From the NCBI RefSeq assembly GCF_026151205.1, contig NC_087077.1, positions 1,304,001 to 1,368,000 of the forward strand: a DNA stretch of 64,000 nt. Direction: 5' to 3'. Position numbers and translations under genes: made by a program. The DNA comes from Bolinopsis microptera (lineage: Eukaryota; Ctenophora; Tentaculata; Lobata; Bolinopsidae). Below the pieces are notes generated by a model. That model did not search any database. It saw only the letters and a list, made by a program, of their open reading frames with translations, and was not told the DNA's origin. Positions 47,086-57,700 of this stretch are shown here, one piece after another; position 1 is the stretch's first letter; every line of letters starts with the position of its first letter.

Positions 47086-47665
47086 GTCTTTTACAGTAGG
47101 CCTCTATTACAGTAGGCCTCTTTTACAGTAGGCCTCTTTTACAGTAGGCCTCTTTTACAGTAGGTCTCTTTTACAGTAGGCCTCTTTTACAGTAGGCCTC
47201 TATTACAGTAGGCCTCTTTTACAGTAGGCCTCTATTACAGTAGGCCTCTTTTACAGTAGGTCTCTTTTACAGTAGGTCTCTTTTACAGCAGGTCTCTTTT
47301 ACAGTAGGTCTCTTTTACAGTAGGTCTCTTTTACAGTAGGCCTCTTTTACAGTAGGTCTCTTTTACAGTAGGCCTCTTTTACAGTAGGCCTCTTTTACAG
47401 TAGGTCTCTTTTACAGTAGGTTTCTTTTACAGTAGGCCTCTTTTACATTAGGCCTCTTTTACAGTAGGTCTCTTTTACAGTAGGTCTCTTTTACAGTAGG
47501 CCTCTTTTACAGTAGGTTTCTTTTACAGTAGGCCTCTTTTACAGTAGGCCTCTTTTACAGTAGGTCTCTTTTGCAGTAGGCCTCTTTTACAGAAGGTTTT
47601 TTTACAGAAGGTCTCTTTTACAGTATGTCTCTTTTACAGTAGGTCTCTTTTACAGTAGGTCTCAG
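47086..47665. repeat. 17-bp minisatellite, ~34 copies (TTTTACAGTAGGCCTCT)
   Basis: Direct repeats with a C/T variant (GGCCTC or GGTCTC). They lie ~30 bp downstream of the BTB gene stop codon and are probably transcribed in its 3' UTR. The duplicated flank at ~50090 has only one CTTTTA at the equivalent position. Confidence 0.95.
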
Positions 47666-47697
47666 AGGCATCGAGACAAAGCTATCCATTGTCTTTT

Positions 47698-49608
47698 TTA
47701 AATATTTCGACTATCACTGCACTCGTCAGTACGCTTGTAAAACATAAAGCGAAATTCTTTAGAACATTTAGTGAGATCTTCAATGGTGGAAAGACAAGAA
47801 CTCCTAACAAATAGAGGATATTTGGGAAGATGAGGTTTAGAAGCATCAAAAAGAATAAAGCTATGAATTTTACTAAGCGAAACATCATAATTGTACTGAT
47901 ATCTTTTCCCGTTACCGTGTGATTGCAATGATATGCACGATGACTTATTTCCAGGTGAGAAATCAATATCATAGTACAATTTATCAAAACCTAATTGATA
48001 TTGCAATGTTTGGAGAAAATAGATCTTCCCTGGCATCGTGGCAACTCTCATGTCCCTTAATTGAAGCCCTGTGTCTTGGTCTGAATGTTCATGAGAACAA
48101 GTTAGGTCGGTTATATCAGGAAAAATTGTCAGGACACTTGGTAGCAGAATATTTTCTTTATATAGTTTAGGTATCTTCCGAAAACACACTGTGTCCAGGA
48201 GCAGCTTGATTTTGTCCTTCTGAAGCGGATTAGCTAACGCCCAAAGCATTATCAATTCAACCTGTCCACATCCTTCAAACCTTTCAGAATAGATACTGTG
48301 CTTACTGTACTTATCCATCCTTTTGAATTCATGTTTACAATCGAACTCTAAAAGATGATCCAGAATTGCCGAATTTGTTAAAATTGCTGATATCGTTTGA
48401 AATGATACCTCATGCCAAGGAATGTTGTACAATACTTCGTAGTTTCTACTGATACAGTGCTCCAAGAATAGCCATAACAATTTAGGACTAGGATAGACAT
48501 CATAAACTGGAAGAATTCTATCATAAAATTTGAAATAAGGGTTGTAGCTGCAAAGATAATTGACGAACACTTCTCGATCATTATCCACCATGAATTTCAA
48601 CTTATCAGTTATAACGGATGTTAGTTCTTCTTTTGAGATGACGATTGCGTTGTCTCCTTCTTTCCTCTCACCTCGCATCCACAGAGCTACTTTACGTAAA
48701 CATTCATCATTCTTAGGAGAAAAGGTTCTGACTACAGCTGAACTGCTAATCCATGATCTACGCGGTTTCTCCGTGATCATAAAACGGGTATTTCGTTCTG
48801 GAACCTGTTTCATTGAATTCCTTACCTTCTTAAGAACAGTTTTCCTCGAACAATCAGGGAGATTTGGTTGTTCCAAAACAAAATCAAATACTGCATCCGA
48901 TAAATAATCGCTTTCAATTAAGTGATATTGAATACTCTCCAAGATGGCACCAAAATTGTGACAGCGACTTGAATTCAATTTCAGCCAAGCTACAACTAAA
49001 TCAAACACATCTTTCTCGGGAATCTTCAGTTGATCTGATGATGTGATCGATTTTATTGTAAAGAAATCGAATTGTGAAATTACATCAGGCTCAGAAATTC
49101 TATCAAGCAGACTCAGAATCAAGAAGCTCACAACAGTATCAGACAAATCAGTGCACCAAATGGACTGAGCAAACTTCAGAATCTCCACAAATCTCTCGCA
49201 GCCTTCATCTTTCTTTATGTAATCTACAAAACTTGGTCTAACATAGTCCATTATCCACTGAATAGAATAACATTTGGCAAACTTGTAAACAATTTGCATG
49301 TTTTCCTCAACAACATCAAGCTTGCCAGTATAAAAACTGTTCACTATCTCAGAAACTAGTTGAAAGTATTCCGAGAATTCCGGTACAACTTCAATCTCAA
49401 TTAAATCAGACTGTTTGTTGTAAGCGACATCTCCAGAAGTTAAAAGGGAACTGTTAAGTTGTAGGGCTGTTTTGTGGACAGGAATACGTTCAGTGCCCAC
49501 TATAATGCAGCTGTCTGGGGGCTCAGTTGAAGGCAGAGACTGAAGATTATTCAAAACCTCCATCTGCCATTTTTTAAAAGACTCGCTTTTCTCAACTGCC
49601 TCCGCCAT
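47698..49608 (-). CDS. BTB/BACK-domain protein (636 aa)
   Basis: BTB/POZ protein, probably a Cullin-3 substrate adaptor or scaffold. I take ATG 49608 (MAEAVEKSES) as the start, since a 3' splice site (TTTATTCAG at 49621) lies just upstream, implying a 5'-UTR intron; the frame is open to 49635. The BTB fold covers about residues 25-135 (DSCIIVGTERIPVHKTALQL, VNSFYTGKLDV), with the usual HK after the first strands. A BACK domain follows at ~150-270 (FVEILKFAQSIWCTDLSDTV). The remaining ~360 residues show no Kelch repeats and I recognise no further domain. The coding part is a single exon. A partial copy of its 3' end lies at 50130-50560. Confidence 0.75.
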   Translation of the reverse strand: MAEAVEKSESFKKWQMEVLNNLQSLPSTEPPDSCIIVGTERIPVHKTALQLNSSLLTSGDVAYNKQSDLIEIEVVPEFSEYFQLVSEIVNSFYTGKLDVVEENMQIVYKFAKCYSIQWIMDYVRPSFVDYIKKDEGCERFVEILKFAQSIWCTDLSDTVVSFLILSLLDRISEPDVISQFDFFTIKSITSSDQLKIPEKDVFDLVVAWLKLNSSRCHNFGAILESIQYHLIESDYLSDAVFDFVLEQPNLPDCSRKTVLKKVRNSMKQVPERNTRFMITEKPRRSWISSSAVVRTFSPKNDECLRKVALWMRGERKEGDNAIVISKEELTSVITDKLKFMVDNDREVFVNYLCSYNPYFKFYDRILPVYDVYPSPKLLWLFLEHCISRNYEVLYNIPWHEVSFQTISAILTNSAILDHLLEFDCKHEFKRMDKYSKHSIYSERFEGCGQVELIMLWALANPLQKDKIKLLLDTVCFRKIPKLYKENILLPSVLTIFPDITDLTCSHEHSDQDTGLQLRDMRVATMPGKIYFLQTLQYQLGFDKLYYDIDFSPGNKSSCISLQSHGNGKRYQYNYDVSLSKIHSFILFDASKPHLPKYPLFVRSSCLSTIEDLTKCSKEFRFMFYKRTDECSDSRNI

Positions 49609-49635
49609 CACATGAATCCTGAATAAAGATGACAA

Positions 49636-50115
49636 TTATTTCATAGTGATTCGTAATTCGTAATTTCAAATATCAACCAAGTCATGATATTCATACCTTC
49701 ATGAATTCAAATTTCGATCACTAATTTCGATGACTTAAACAGAGGTAGGCAGGAACAAAGCTTCTTTTAGCAGAATGAACTATGATGTGTATTTGAACTA
49801 ACATTTTAACTTACAAAAGTATACTAAACTCAACATACAGTTGGAATTGGGGGAATAACATTTAAACAATTAAAATGTGCGGTTATTGTGAATACCTTTG
49901 ATCAATTACAATTATGATCATGTGCTACACTTGAGTAAAAGAATAAAATATAATTGAGCAGTCAAAGCGACGTAACGTCCCTCTATTAATTTACATAATC
50001 AAATTTAAAACTCAAAATAAAATGATAAACAAGTTTACACACATTATGCACAGGTTGAAGGTTATTTTTGCAAACCAACCATCGTCTTTTATAGACATTA
50101 AGACAAATTTCTTCG
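49636..50115. other. 5' flank of the BTB gene and duplicated 3' flank
   Basis: The left part presumably carries the BTB gene promoter and first non-coding exon. From ~49862 the sequence is a second copy of the BTB 3' flank. Confidence 0.5.
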
Positions 50116-50562
50116 TTAGCTTTTTAAAATATTCTGACTATCACTCATCAGTGCGTTTGTAAAACATAAAGCGAAATTCTTTGGAACATTTAGTGAGATC
50201 TTCAATGACGAATAGTCCAGAATCCCTAACAAATAGAGGATATTTGGGAAGATGAGGTTTAGAAGCATCAAAAAGAATAAAGCTATGACTTTTACTAAGG
50301 GAAGAATTATAATCGACCCATCCTTTCCTGTTACCGTGTGATTGCAATGATATGCATGAAGATTTATTTCGAGGTGAGAAGATAATTTCATAATACAATT
50401 TATCACCAGGTAATCGATCTTTGCATTCTTGGAATAAAAAGATGTTCCCTGGCATCGTGGCAACTCTCATGTCCATTAAATGAAGTCCTGTGTCTTGGTC
50501 TGAATGTTCATGAGAACATATTAGGTCGGTTATATCAGGAAAAATTGACAGGACACTTGGTT
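50116..50562 (-). pseudogene. Partial duplicate of the BTB gene C-terminus
   Basis: Encodes ~145 residues collinear with the last part of the BTB gene (MRVATMPGNIFLFQE, SFILFDASKPHLPKYPLFVR, CSKEFRFMFYKRTDE). The frame from 50476 is open down to 50141, but homology stops abruptly after GACACTTGGT at ~50560 and there is no BTB or BACK domain. Differences are mostly substitutions, suggesting a moderately old 3' fragment duplication. Confidence 0.75.
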
Positions 50563-50599
50563 ACTTACTTTGTTACTTTGTAGGGTTTCATAGAATCCT

Positions 50600-50782
50600 C
50601 TATCGGGCCATCGAAAAAGTCGACCCCCCGGACAGTGTAGAAACTGTTTTATCACCACTCCAATCAAGCAAGGAGTTTCCATTCCGACGGCTGTATCCTG
50701 GAGCTGGAGGCTCGTCCGGAAATGACTTCACAAAGTTCGTTAAAGCCGCTTTGAATTGCATAGGATCCTCGATGGTGTGCAT
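50600..50782 (-). mobile_element. Non-LTR retrotransposon ORF2 C-terminal fragment (tentative)
   Basis: The ~60-codon frame (FKAALTNFVKSFPDEPPAPG, then NSLLDW) resembles the C-terminal tails of CR1/RTE-type reverse transcriptases in invertebrates, with a PDEP...GY...NSLLDW pattern. It is cut off by a G-tract at 50799. Confidence 0.4.
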
Positions 50783-51252
50783 ATGTTGATTACGGGCGAG
50801 GGGGGGGGGGGGGGGTTCGGTCGTTGATTACGTAATCAAAATTTTCTTATTATACCTCTAGTAATAATACACAATTTGACGATATTATTAATTCAAATTC
50901 ACTCAATTTCACTCTGATAATGATAAAATTTAGAAATTGACTCAGAATATCGGCCTCTAATAGTCAGTAGTTTAGAAGGTGCTTGGCCGGATTAATTCAC
51001 AAACCATAAATGATTTCGGTCATCATGATAGCATGATCAGGTATCATGAAATGTAGAGGAAAAGTGTTTTCAAGGAAAAAAGTCAAGGGGGGGGGGGTGG
51101 GGGGGGGGGTTCACAGGCCATGATTACGTAATTTGCTGTCAGGAGGGGGGCGGGGGGTTGGGTCTGATTACGGTTGATTACGGAAGGGGGGGAATTTAAA
51201 AAAGGGAAAATGGAACCGACTATCTGGAGGTTCTTTAAATAATATAGGGCAT
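50783..51252. other. G-tract and TTGATTACGTAATCAA-bearing segment
   Basis: Holds long G runs at ~50799-50815, 51088-51108 and 51146-51157. GATTACG occurs at 50826, 51124, 51167 and 51176; the first lies in the 16-bp perfect palindrome TTGATTACGTAATCAA (50824). No exon of RPB2 is found here although intron 10 should continue into it. Confidence 0.55.
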
Positions 51253-54200
51253 CATCGTGGAAGTGTTTTTTTTTTTTTTTTAAGAGAGGCTGGGCCAAGA
51301 TAGCCCACGAGAGGATAGCATTGAGATGCTCTGCCTACCTCTGGGGTGTGGCAACCTTGGGGAAGGTTGCCGGTGAAATCAGAGTGATTGGTGGAGGATG
51401 GTGTAAGATGATATATGAGTCAAAATGATACGCTTAAATGCCAGCTGGGTTTGGAAAAGTAAAACGAGACGAGACAGCATATGAGCTAATACTTTAAGTC
51501 ACCCCGGTCTGATCCAGCTCTTCCGGCACAATTAAGCGTTTGGTGCGGTTTGCGAAATTGACAATTGTGGTGATGTGTTGGTTGTCGAATATGTCATTGA
51601 CAGAGAGGTAGTAGTCCTGGAAATATTGACCTCTAATTTGGGCAATAGCTGGACACTGTCCAAGGAAGTGTGAGACAGTTTCCTCTCCGTCGCCGCACAT
51701 AGGACAAGCACTGGTGTTTGATTTGCAAATGGTGTGAAGGTGTTTGTTTAAGCCGCAGTGACCCGTGATGAGGTGAACTGCAGTTCTGTAATCTTGTCTG
51801 TTTTTGCTGAGTGTAGTGTTGAGGTTTTTGATGATTTTGGCATGCTTGTGGCCGAGTGTCAGTTTGGTGTGTCTGGGACCGTCAGTTAACCAAGTTTCCT
51901 GATTCAGTCTGTTGACTTTGTTGTCGATTTGACGCTTGATGTAGGATTGTGGAATTGGACACTTCAAAGTGGATTCACTGGTTGTACCAAGCTTGGCCAG
52001 CTCATCTGCTTTTTCGTTCCCCCACAATCCGATGTGTGCTGCAATCCATCGTATCTCTAGCGTGTTGTTGGATCCGAGTGCATTAAGAGAGTCGTAACAG
52101 TCTCTTGTAGTTCTACTTCGCGTTGAAAGCGCAGAGATAGCTTGAATAGATGAGAGACTGTCAGACCATATGATGATATGTGTGTTGGTATAGGTAGAGA
52201 GATATTTGCAAGCTTCAATGATGGCGGTGAGCTCTGTTTGGTAAACAGTGCAATAATCAGGGAGCTTGAATGATCTTTCTTCAAGGGTGGTGTTATTGTT
52301 GTCAGTTGTGATGATATAGCCAGCCCCGCATCCTGAGTCTGTGAGTGACCCGTCAGTGTAGCAGGTGATCGTTTCACTGGTAATGTTGTCGATGGTGTTT
52401 TGAAGTGAATTTCTATATTCAGTGGTATCGGCTCCAGGAGTTGTGACGGTGAAGTGCCGTCCCAGCATCATGGTTGGTGTTGTTAGGTCTCTCGTTGCTC
52501 TAGGTGGGATAATGAGGTCTGCCATGAATTGTTTGTTGATAGTGGTATGATTTTTGATAGTTCCCTTCCTGAAAGCGATAGTTTCAAGAGTGAGGCTGCC
52601 ATAAGCTTGTAGCCTGGCCGCACCCTTTGCTGCTTCGCCTTGCAGGAACAGTATGATGTCAGAAGTGTCGGTGAGGTGATTCAATGCGATAAAAGGTGTG
52701 CTTGGCATGGCACCAGACATCATTCTGAGTGCCAATGCCTGAACACGTTTGAGTTTCTTCGCGTTATAGTCCGTTTGAGTGGCCCTGATCCATATACTAC
52801 AGCAGTAGGATAGGATTGGACGGATGACAGCCGTGTACATCCATTTGCATGTTTTTGGGCTCATACCCCATGTGGGGCCGACAGCTCTTCGACATTGCAT
52901 GAGGGATGCCGTGGCTTTTTTGGTGGTGTTGATGATATGTTCATTGAAGTTGAGTTTGCTGTCCAAGGTCACTCCTAGAAATTTAGCAGACTTGGAAAGA
53001 CCTATAATGTTGTTGCCAACTGTTATAGGTCTTAGAGTCCACTTACTATTCCAGGTAAACATGACTATCTGAGTTTTAAGGGCGCTAATAGATAGCTCTT
53101 TGGTTCTGCACCAATTTTCTATCGTTTTAATAGTTTTGCATGTTCGGTCCCAGATGATGTCTAAATCATCCCCTTCCGCTAGAGACAACAGATCATCCGC
53201 AAAGGCTTGCAGGTAACCCGGGATGTCTTTTGCGGTAAAGGAAAGGAGATCGTCGACTACCAGGTTCCAGAGAAAAGGAGAGAGAATGCCTCCTTGGGGG
53301 CAACCTCGCCTGATCCGTACCCTTCTCGACTTATCCTTATGATTTAGTGTGATGAATCGATTGGTTACCATGTTGATGATCCACTGTGCTGTAGCCAAGT
53401 CCACTTTCGTAGCCTTGACTGCTTCAGAGATAGCCTTGAACGAGACATTATCGAAGGCGCCCTCTATATCTAGAAAGACACCTAGGACATATCCTTTCTT
53501 GGCTATTCTGCGCTCAATGGTGTGAGTAACTTTATGAAGTGCCGCTTCTGTGGAGCAGCCCTTCTTAAAGCCGAATTGTCGTTTGTTGATATCATTAGCT
53601 ATGTTGAGGTCATGTTGCATATGCCATAAGATCACTTTCTCCTGCAACTTTAACATCACAGGCGAAAGAGTGATCGTTCGAAATGACTTAGCTTTGTTGT
53701 AGTCGGTTTTTCCAGGCTTAGGGAGAAAGATTCCAAGAGAGTCCCTCCACAAAGTTGGGATGTGTTGCGTTTCATGGTTTTTTGTCATAATGTTTTTTGT
53801 TATGTCTTTGATATGAGCCCAGGCTTTCTGGAATATGATAGGTTTTAGAGTGTCAGGTCCTGCAGCCTTCAAGGGATCGAAGGATAGGAGAGCCTTTTCG
53901 ATTCTTTCAGGGCTGTAGATTTTGTCTAGTAAGTCTGTGGAGATGGGTAAGGGGCAGAGAGGCGGAACTGGCGGATCAGTAACACTCTCCTTGAAGTGGG
54001 TTTGTGTCATGACCTCCAGTGTCTCCTCTGCGTTTTTGGTGAGTTCGCCATTTGGTTTATAAACGGCTTCAAGTTTGTTATTGGTGTCAGTACAGGTTTT
54101 CAGAATCTTGTTCATCCTTCCAGATTCCTTAACCGATTCTGTGTCTGCGCAGAATTTCCGCCACGCATTGCGCTGGGAGTTGGACAGGATCTTGTTGTAT

Positions 54201-54545
54201 TGCTTGTTGCTTTCTCTAAGAGCGAGCCACGAAGCATCAGTTTTGATTCGACGAGCTGTGATGAGTTTGCGTCTTATACCCCTCTGTGCTTCCTCAACTT
54301 CTCGAGTTAGCCAGGGTGGTTTTCTGACAGCGCTGGAGATGTAAGTAATGGGACATGCCTCCTCGAAGGCCGCTCGGAGAGCAGTATTAATGGTGTTAAC
54401 TTTGTGATCAATGTCGTCTGGTGTGTTAACGCAGGTGTTGTGGAGATCATTGTTGTTGTAAAGAATCTCGTCAAATTTCGCCCAGTCAGTGTTCTTGACT
54501 AGGCGTATTTGTCTTGGTTCTTTTTTGGGACCATCGTGGAAGTGT
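51253..54545. repeat. 14-bp target-site duplication flanking a LINE
   Basis: CATCGTGGAAGTGT occurs at 51253-51266 and at 54532-54545, directly flanking the LINE on both sides with no mismatch. Confidence 0.92.
51267..54531 (-). mobile_element. Young 5'-truncated LINE with RNase H (I/R1/LOA-like group)
   Basis: Minus-strand insertion: a 3' A-tail (T-run 51267-51281 on the plus strand), a ~210 bp 3' UTR, and a continuous ORF from the 5' junction to the stop at 51494-51496 (~1012 codons). RT motif A is FLDIEGAFDNV, B is GCPQGGILSPFLWN, C is AFADDLLSLAEG. RNase H residues are YTDGS, TELTAI, WSDSLSS and a GNEKAD motif. The C-terminal zinc knuckle is C-X2-C-X8-H-X4-C (CPMCGDGEETVSHFLGQC). The 5' part with the APE endonuclease is missing, so the copy is truncated. 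The apparent N-terminus MIVDLATHFHD belongs to the target site and the neighbouring snoRNA-like repeat, not to the element. No stops or frameshifts plus a perfect TSD mean recent insertion. Confidence 0.92.
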
Positions 54546-54669
54546 GTAGCAAGATCTACTATCAAGGAACAGAAACTGACAATCTGTTGCTAGCGAATAT
54601 CCTGCGTTTTCTATAGCAAACAATACTATGTGATAAACCAAAATAGTAAACCACAACTCTCAGTTGCAT
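54542..54669 (-). ncRNA. H/ACA box snoRNA candidate, copy A (RPB2 intron 10)
   Basis: Sense-strand copy of the 128-nt family. The H box reads AGAAAA and the ACA box is at 54545-54547, followed by CAC. This is the most diverged copy. Its 3'-hairpin lower stem is GCAGGAT with ATCTTGC instead of GUAGGGA with UCCUUGC: two base pairs are replaced by compensatory changes. Both pocket strands (UUCGC and GAUAGUAG) are unchanged. The LINE target-site duplication starts at the ACA tail, so the insertion may have disturbed processing. Confidence 0.7.
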
Positions 54670-54767
54670 TGAAGTTAGAATATTATAAACCTAAATTTCA
54701 CGTAAGATATCTAAATTTAAATAACAAAATTCAAATTAAGTAATCAAGCATATAGAAGTATAATAAC

Positions 54768-57700
54768 CTGAGGGCAGAAGAGCAATCCTTCTTGACGAAA
54801 CGTTTAGGAGCATCAGCCTCAGTCTCCTCCTCAGGTAGCAGACAAGTTTTACCGATTATAATATCATCTCCACTAACCTGAAGGGGGGAATCGGGTTAAT
54901 ACTTGCAGAATCCAGAACTACCAGAAAATTGGAGGGTGCGTGCAATTGGAGGGTGCGTGCAATTGGAGGGAACGGTCAAGGGAAACTGTAAAAACTCGAA
55001 GAAGCAAAGGAATTGACAAGGGAAATGTGAACTAAGAAGCAAGTATCATACCCTCATGCCAGGAGCGATGAGACCATCATCCTCTATTTTCTCATAGATA
55101 GCACGTCTCATTCCTTTACATGTGTTAGGGTCTGGTATCTCGAACTGTTCTTCTTGGTCTAACCCTTTCTTTGTCTCGCTGTCACGATATGATCTGCAGG
55201 GAGTTTGGTCAGGATACTAGTGTAATAACAACGTGTATATACCTTAAGATTGTGACTTTGATCTACTCAAATAATTAAAATCATAGCAAAGTATGTAGTA
55301 AGGACTACTATCAAGAAACAGAAACTGACAATCTGTTGCTAGCGAATTCCCTGCATTTAATCTAGCAAACAATACTATGTGATAAACCAAAATAGTAAAC
55401 CACAACTCTCAGTTGCATGACATGTGTTACATGTGTTACATGTAACATGCGTTACATGTGTTACGTGTGTCACATGTGTTACACCTGTGTTTAACGAACC
55501 TGTAGAAGACGGATCTGAAGTAGCCTCTCTCGATGGCGCTTTGATTGAGGATAACAGAATCCTCCTGGTTGTACCCAGTGTAACACATGATACCAACTAT
55601 CGTGTTAATACCAGCTGGTAACTCTCTGAAATAAGTAGGTTTAGACTATTTAATTAACTTTGACAATTGGTTAAGTTGAAGGATGAAAACAGTCGGGAAT
55701 GTGATCAAGAATAATCAAAAAGAACAAATCCTAGCGTTTGTTTATAATTCTAGTTCCATATTAGTGTAGAATATAAACCAGCTAACCTGAAGTGAAGATA
55801 TTCCATACTACGAGTAGTGGAGAGAGGTTTCTGAGGGTAGAATAGCACGTGAGCTAGGGTGTCCATACGAATGTGGAAGTTTGTGATGTACACTCCCATA
55901 GCTTGCTTACCTGAGGAATATAACGTTTTAGCATACGCGTTGGATAAATCTAGTGATTCATTTAAAAGGGCCGAGAAGTTGAACTCATTTATTAGAAAGA
56001 ATCCCACAAAGCACTAAGATAAACTCAATGTAACACAAAGATAAACTCAATGTAACACAAAGATAAACACTGACCCATAGCACTTTGGTAAGTGTTCCTG
56101 GGACTAGCGTTGTGATCAGGAAAGGGTATAATACTCGCGCACACTCCTAGAACCATACTAGGGTGGATCTCTGAGTGGGTGAAGGTTTTGGAGTACACTT
56201 TCTTTTCTTCTAGGTCCTCTGGTAACATCGCTATCATGCAGTTCTCTTCCTCGTGCGTGTCTGGAATATTTCACAATTTAGAATATTTAATTTCTAGAGA
56301 GAGCGAATATTATGAGATAAGGAGATACCTAACAATGTTGCAAGGACTACTATCAAGGAACAGAAACTGACAATCTGTTGCTAGCGAATTCCCTACATTT
56401 ACTATGGCAAACAATACTATGTGATAAACTAAAATAGTAAACCACAACTCTCAGTTGCATTACGTGTTCAAATAATTTGTTAAGGGTTTGTAAACTAAAC
56501 TTACCGATATACTCCACGATTCCGTTCTGCACCAAGTCCTGCCACCCGAAGTTTGTGTTGTCTCGGTTTTTGAGCTTGTCAATATGATGTTTCTTCAGAA
56601 TCAGTTTACCGTTGTCAACGATTAACAGTGGCCTTGAAATTCGACCAGCATCCGCCCAGATATTGATCTAGAGAAAATAGATTTTAGGATAATCTAGTCA
56701 GATGTATGTGGTTGAATAGAACTGAAATTTCAACATTTTGTAAATCGAAATAGAAGCTAGCAGAAGTAATAGAATTTTCCACCCTGATTGAATAACGTAA
56801 CACTAGGTACAACCCACGACTAACCTCTTTATTACGGATGTCCCTGACTATGGAAACTTCACTAGCAACGATATCCATCTCTCTCCTCAGTTTCCTAAGA
56901 GTGAACATCAGTTGATCTGGTATCCTGTGAATACCCACCCAGCAGCCATTTACAAATATCTTGGTAGCATTTGCAATGGACGCCGCTGTGATCTCCTCTA
57001 GATTCTCCGTTGCCCACTCCTCCAAGAACTCCAAAATGAAGGTAGGATCAGACCCAACAGACACGTAAGCCATGAGAGCTAAGTTCTTGACGAGACCCAC
57101 AGCACCTCCCTCGGGAGTCTCTGCAGGACATATCATGCCCCAGTGAGTGTTGTGAAGTTGCCGAGGTCGGGCTATCTTACCGTCTCGTCCTATGGGGGAG
57201 TTAACCCGCCGGAGATGAGAGAGGGAGGAGGCGTACGTGAGTCTGTTGAGCACTTGGGACACACCAGCTCGAGCTTGGTGAGCTTTCTTCTGGTCACCCC
57301 AGTTACCCGTGGCTAAGGAGTATCTCATGCCGTTTGTAATTGTGTCTGGTCTAACAGCGACTGTCAAGTTGAAATCCTTGCCTTGATCCACAAACTTCTG
57401 GCAGTACAATCTGATCTCTTTCTGAAGTTTCTTGAACAAAGTTCTGAAGAGGAAGTTAAGAAGGGGTCCAGCTAGATCGAGACGTTTGTTACCGTAATGA
57501 TCTCTGTCATCCAGCTCACGACGACCTAACGCTCCGAGCAAGAGTCTGTGAACCATATAACCCAGGAAATAAGCTTTCTTCGTCTCGAAGAAATCACCGA
57601 TACCCACGTGGGGCAACATTTCCTTTTTCAAGATGTCCTTGGCATATTTGATACGTTTGTTTTTGGGAACTCCCGCTCTCGCTCCTCTGACTCCGATGAA

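Noticed and set aside
54200-54565. ATG at 54565 as start of the LINE protein
   Set aside because: The first ~11 codons lie in the target-site duplication and snoRNA-like copy A; the element is 5'-truncated at 54531.
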